The translations under genes and the position numbers were made by a program. Of a DNA stretch of 12,157 nucleotides, positions 5,253 through 10,129 are shown piece after piece (the first letter of the stretch is position 1; each line of letters begins with the position of its first letter). Below the pieces are notes generated by a model. The model made no database searches. It saw only the letters and a program-made list of their open reading frames with translations, and had not been told where the DNA came from. Origin of the DNA: Baffinella frigidus (taxonomy: Eukaryota > Cryptophyceae > Cryptomonadales > Baffinellaceae); contig MU646744.1 of the NCBI GenBank assembly GCA_026770585.1, forward strand, positions 158,138 through 170,294. Direction: 5' to 3'.

Positions 5253-5383
5253 AACTGAGGCGACTCTGGGGAAGTATCCCAGACTCATGCGAGTGAACCC
5301 TCGACCCCATCTGGGATAGTATCCCGGACTCATGCGAGTGAATCCCCGAACCCCCAACCCCCTATCCCAGAGTCGCCTCAGTT
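5253..5383. mobile_element. TIR element, family M5, perfect 18-bp ends
   Basis: AACTGAGGCGACTCTGGG (5253-5270) and CCCAGAGTCGCCTCAGTT (5366-5383) are exact reverse complements. Inside, AGTATCCC[AG]GACTCATGCG occurs twice, 46 bp apart, each followed by AGTGAA. A third CATGCGAGTGAA occurs just outside at about 5393. It is 131 bp with no coding capacity. Confidence 0.6.
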
Positions 5384-5409
5384 CTGCACTCGCATGCGAG
5401 TGAACCCCC

Positions 5410-5470
5410 GTGGAAGTCCTCCGCAAGGACAGCTTCGGTCCCCTTCCCGGAAGTCCTCACAGCTTCGGTC
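5410..5470. repeat. short direct duplication
   Basis: GGAAGTCCTC...ACAGCTTCGGTC occurs twice in a row (about 5411-5440 and 5449-5471). Confidence 0.6.
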
Positions 5471-5555
5471 TGTGGGTGCCGATCGCCTCTTTGAGATGCC
5501 CCACACTCGCCGGGTGTCGTTGAGGGGTGGACAGCCCTGCTTTCGGCCTCACCCC

Positions 5556-5816
5556 GAAACCCGATGCCCGAAACCCGAAACCCGTGACCCAAAACCCGAA
5601 ACCCGAGACCCGAAACCCGAGACCCGAGAACCGAGAACCGAAACCCGAAACCCGAAACCCGAGACCCGAAACCCGAGACCCGAGAACCGAGAACCGAAAC
5701 CCGAAACCCGAAACCCGAGACCCGAAACCCGAGACCCGAAACCCGGGACCCGAAACCCGAAACCCAAAACCCGAAACCCGAAACCCGAAACCCGAACCCC
5801 GAAACTCGAAACGCTA
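5556..5816. repeat. telomere-like CCCGAAA/CCCGAGA array with 56-bp higher-order repeat
   Basis: Seven-base units (CCCGAAA, CCCGAGA, ACCGAGA) run without a long break for about 260 bp. A pattern of eight units repeats: GAGAACCGAGAACCG starts at 5626 and again at 5682, 56 bp apart. Because 7 shares no factor with 3, several frames stay open as heptapeptide repeats on both strands; these are not evidence of genes. Confidence 0.85.
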
Positions 5817-5935
5817 CTGCAATCCCCAAGAGCACCGTGGCAGCTGCCTCCTTGCACACTGTTTGCACCTGCGAACAACCCGCAACACCCGTGTTAAGGG
5901 TACACACCCTAATTCCGGCGTCAACCTCATTCCAG

Positions 5936-6007
5936 GCTGACAAGGCGCATAGCAGCGGGGTGGAGAGTCAGGCCGGGCGCCGCCTGGCAGAGGAGCACCT
6001 TCAACAG
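5936..6007 (+). CDS. coiled-coil exon a
   Basis: This 72-bp block lies between an acceptor (CTCATTCCAG, ending 5935) and a GTTAGG donor (6008). Phase is 0-0. It codes ADKAHSSGVESQAGRRLA then EEHLQQ. Its charged/Gln-rich helix matches the style of the downstream exons, and the phase suits them. It is the first exon of the proposed gene that can be seen in the window. Confidence 0.5.
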
Positions 6008-9000
6008 GTTAGGAGCCCCCCCCCACCCTGTGGGTGTCCCGCGCATGTTGACTAATCTCTTCACCTCTTCGTTGTTACTCTCGAGCCTTAGGTTGAGTGA
6101 TCACACAGTGTATGAGACTTTAACCGGACCCGCCTCAGCGTTATCAACACCCTCAAAGGGACTAATTTGGGGTTGACTAACCCGGATATTTTTCGTCCTC
6201 GTCTTTGCTACTCTCAAGCCTGCTACGCGGAACGACTTTCTAGAATTCGGGAGTGGCGGTCAGATCACCTTCATTCTTCTCAAATCGGCCACTTTTGGAG
6301 AAAAATCGATTAATTTCTCAGGTAAAATGACTTTTGACACCATCCAAAATCGTCGGATAAGACGTATCGGTTGCAATCCCGTGGTTCCTCGTAGTGGCGA
6401 TGAGTGATCCAAATGTCTATGAGCTGTAAGACGAGACCAACCTGGGTTTGATCGCAGGTGAAAGAAGTGTTCAAGGCGGAAACGGCTGCGGTGCTCTCGG
6501 CGATTGCAGACGCCACCCAAGGTGCCACACAGCGGGCTACCAAGGGGTTTCGTGAATAACCCATGCGTGAAGAAGCCCTAGGATCCTGCGGTAGACAATC
6601 TATAGGGACATAAGGTTGTCGCTACGGATACCCTAACCGATTCTCGGCGGCGCAGCAACCGAAAATCTAATCCCGTGGAGTATTCATAATGAATACGATT
6701 TTGGTATATCTTAAGGGGCATAAATAAGACAGTCGTCTATCTAGACTTCATTTAGAGCCTTAAGATGCACGAGAATCGGATCGGAGATCCCCGAAATCGT
6801 ATTCATTATGAATACTCATCCGGATGAAATCCCTTGGTATCCCGGTGTGTGGTGGCGATTGCAGAAGACACCCAAGGTACACGCCATGCCACACGTGCGC
6901 ATTTCAAACGCAACGTTTTACACTCAAGGTGTTTTGTGGTACAAACATTATTGCGCCATGGAATGGCTCAAATGCCTAGACTTTCGGCCGAAAGTCAACT
7001 TCACTACTCCCGGACTGGACAGAAATCAACTTCACAACTCCAACCTTCGAGGCGTGGCGCCTCACTCAACTTAAGGCTAGAGAGTAACAAGGAAGAGAAT
7101 AAGAGATAAGTGAACAGGCTTCCACGCAAGATTGTAACACTGACCTGGGAAAACAAGTCAGTTCACACGGAATTTGTATCAACTTCCCGAAATTTTCTCT
7201 GGGGAGAATGTTGACTTGTGAACTTTTGAAAAGAGAGTAACAAAGAAGAGAAGAAGAGATACGTCGACAGGCTTGGAACTCTGGAGGGGAGGGAAATGAC
7301 TTAGGATTCAAAAAGCAACCCGCGTCGTTGACAACCTGGGGATACGACACGGTAGGTGGCTGTCTAGAGGTAGGTGGCTGTCTCATCAGAAGATGCTCCA
7401 GACACCCACCTACCCAAATCAGTTGTCACCGATGTCATACCGTAACCCAAGTTAAATAGAGGGTGGCACGGGGGGCTTCCAGGCGTGGAGGATGCAACCG
7501 AGTCGCTGCGAGACACGGACGCGTTATGGGACAACTTGCAGGCACAGCAGGTCTAGTCCCATCACCTAATAGATCATATCTCAGATTCGGCTCGGCGTTG
7601 GAGCCGTTTCGTACTTTTGGGCCTTAAAATTCCCGGGATTTGTAGCGGAAATATTTGATATGGACGCCCTGCGAACCGCTCGAGGCTGGAAGAGGGAGTA
7701 TTTTAAATGCGGGCTTGTTAAATTTAGCACCAGTCACGGGCAGGCTTGGTCACGTAGCTGCGGGGTATCCCGCAGCTACGTGACCAAACGCCCATATTTG
7801 TGTGAACTTCACTGCACACATTTTTTATCCACCTGGAAAAGAAACCCTGCTTTGAAACAGTCACAGTTCTAGCCTCGAGTGGAAATAGACTCTGTTAGGT
7901 GACGCGTTGGGGCCCGGCGATGGGGCCCTGCCAGGAGTCTCCCTTGCTTCCAACCTGGTCCTTTCACCCGCGACGAAACGCAACCCCCCGCGCGCCCTGG
8001 CCAGCTCAATACTTGCTGCACGTGCTCTTCTTCTTCTTCTTCTTCTTTATCAATCTCTTCAAGTCCCTGTAAACAGGTCCTAGTCCTAATGGAAAGTGGT
8101 CAACTTACTAACTACGCACCGTATGCACGTGCTATGGGTGATCAGACATCAATGCACAGAGCATCCCCCCTGCAGGGTACTAGAGTACCCTGCAGGGTAC
8201 CCTAGTACCACTAGGGTACCCTGCAGGGTACTAGGGGAAGTGTCCTCTGCTGAACGAGAAATCCTCTTGCGTCGCGAGGGCGCTACGTCCGGAATTAGGT
8301 TAACGCCGGAATTAGGTCGTCCACCCTGATGCTCTACTGACCGAGCGCTTATAGTTGATCAATGAAATCCTTTCGTAGCCCGCGGTGTGACTAGGAAAGG
8401 TCTCCTCTGCTGAACGAGCGATTTATGTGCAGCGCGACGGGGCTACGAAGCTGGATACGGTCAGGGAGCTTCAGGAGCAGCGCGACAAGGACGCTGAGGT
8501 GCCCTGAGATTCCCAGCGCTGCCTCACTCGGGTTGACTGTCACACTTTTCTCAAGTCGACATGCTGGGTGTGCTGGACAAATTCGTCAGCTTTGGAGCGG
8601 GAAAGAGCCTGGGCTCAGCAGATTGGTGAGCCCACATAGACTGAGACGGTCAGGGAGCCTCAGGTCCAGCGCGATAAGGAAGCTGAGGTGCCCTGCGATT
8701 CATGTTGACTAGTTACAGGCTTCTCGCGTGCTACTGTTTCCCGGATAAGTTATCTCCATGGGGGGGGCGAAGGAGGACACGGAACCTTGTGCCTGCTTTA
8801 GGTTCCTACAAAACCTGCCCGAACCGGGCAGGTTGTGACTTTGTACAAATTGCAAGCTCCTGTGGTTTCAATCGTTCCCGGCTCAGTCAACCGTCATGCA
8901 TCAGCGTTCCGCCGTCGTGCAATGTGATCAACCTACGATGCGTGATCAACTTACGATGCGTGCTCAACTTACGATGCGTGATCAACTTACGTTATCCGTT

Positions 9001-10072
9001 TTCCTGCGCACACGGTGTCCCATCAACTCTACCGCTGCCCACGCCAGTTGCTTTACAGGCTGCTGTAAAGCGCGCGCCAAAGTGTCCGGCTATGGCGGGA
9101 TCGAATCAATCCCGTCCTAACGTGAGAGCCTCTGAAACCCTAAACCCTAAACCCTGAAGCATCCTGGTGGGCAGGAGAGGGGAGAGATGCGAATCAAGGT
9201 GAAAGGAGCGTTCAAGGAGGAAGCGGTCTATCTGTCTCTGTCTCTGTCTCTGTCTCTGTCTCTGTCTCTGTCTCTGTCTCTGTCTCTGTCTCTGTCTCTG
9301 TCTCTGTCTCTGTCTCTGTCGACTATTCCTAACGACGCATGCCATTTAATTGACCAGGAGGGTCTTTCGCAGGAGAGGGGGCGGGGAGAGATGCGGATCA
9401 AGGTGAAAGAAGCAGAGGCTGAGACGGCCAATTGGAAGGAAGAACGTGATATCCAGGCCAAGGAGTCGGAGCATCTTCGAAAAAAGGTCCCCCCAACCCA
9501 TCTAACGCCAAGTCTGATTAAGTTTCAACCACTGTTTGATGCTATCTTAAGGATGGATTTTGCTATGTTAGCCTCACCATGCTATGTTCGCCTGCCATAG
9601 CGCAAGGTGAAAGAAGCAGAGGCAGAGGCGGCGAATTGGAAGGAAGAACGCGACATTCAGGGGAGGAATTCGGAGCAGCTCCGCCAAAAAGGTGATCCTA
9701 ACCAAGACTGTTATATCGATCGCGATCGATGGAGAGAGAGAGAGAAAGAGCGAGATCCCAACCAACCTTCTTTGTAGGAGAACCGGACAGGCTCAGTATC
9801 ACGAAAAATTTGCATCAGTAAAACTTCATGGGACTCTCGATTGGGTCGGTCTGGTGTATCGATGTTGGTGGTGAGAGATAGAGAAAGCGACCCAGCGAGA
9901 GACAGAGACAGCCATAGAGAGACATAGAGAGACACGGAGGGACATAAAAAGGCAGCGAGATGCAGACACAGACACAGACACAGACACAGACACAGACACA
10001 GCCACAAACACAGATACGGACACAGAGCGTCAAAGAGACAGAGCGAGGGAGAGACAGAAGAGAGAGCGAGCG

Positions 10073-10129
<57 letters not shown>

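Larger units (their letters stand above)
7551..8239. other. intron-like region between exons c and d
   Basis: No exon was recognised. It contains an M2 element (7676-7882), a (TTC)n run (about 8026-8047) and a 23-bp perfect hairpin (8184-8232) just before an exon-d-like fragment. Confidence 0.5.
8688..9174. other. intron-like region between exons e and f
   Basis: No exon was recognised. Features are a perfect 10-bp hairpin (AACCTGCCCG / CGGGCAGGTT, 8812-8834), an 18-bp tandem repeat (8926-8990), a 9-bp hairpin (GCTTTACAG / CTGTAAAGC, 9050-9071) and a short telomere-like tract (9135-9157). Overlapping open frames follow the tandem repeat and are not supported. Confidence 0.5.

Noticed and set aside
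5362-5943. ORFs on both strands with RNPKPET- or GFRVSG-type repeats
   Set aside because: The 7-bp CCCGAAA array stays open in several frames and yields heptapeptides in each; both strands and several frames are equally open, so none is supported as a gene.
8425-8712. 95-residue ORF with an internal repeat (RSGSFRSSA / RSGSLRSSA)
   Set aside because: It is an out-of-frame reading of exons d and e; the internal repeat reflects their duplication. The frame with matching splice phases is another one.
8881-9120. ORFs with DQLTMR or NLRCVI repeats
   Set aside because: They are caused by an 18-bp tandem repeat, which keeps every frame open; no splice or domain support.
9106-9461. ORFs of Leu-Ser, Arg-Gln or Arg-Asp repeats
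   Set aside because: They come from the (TCTCTG)n microsatellite inside an intron; only the flanking parts of the plus frame match duplicated exons.
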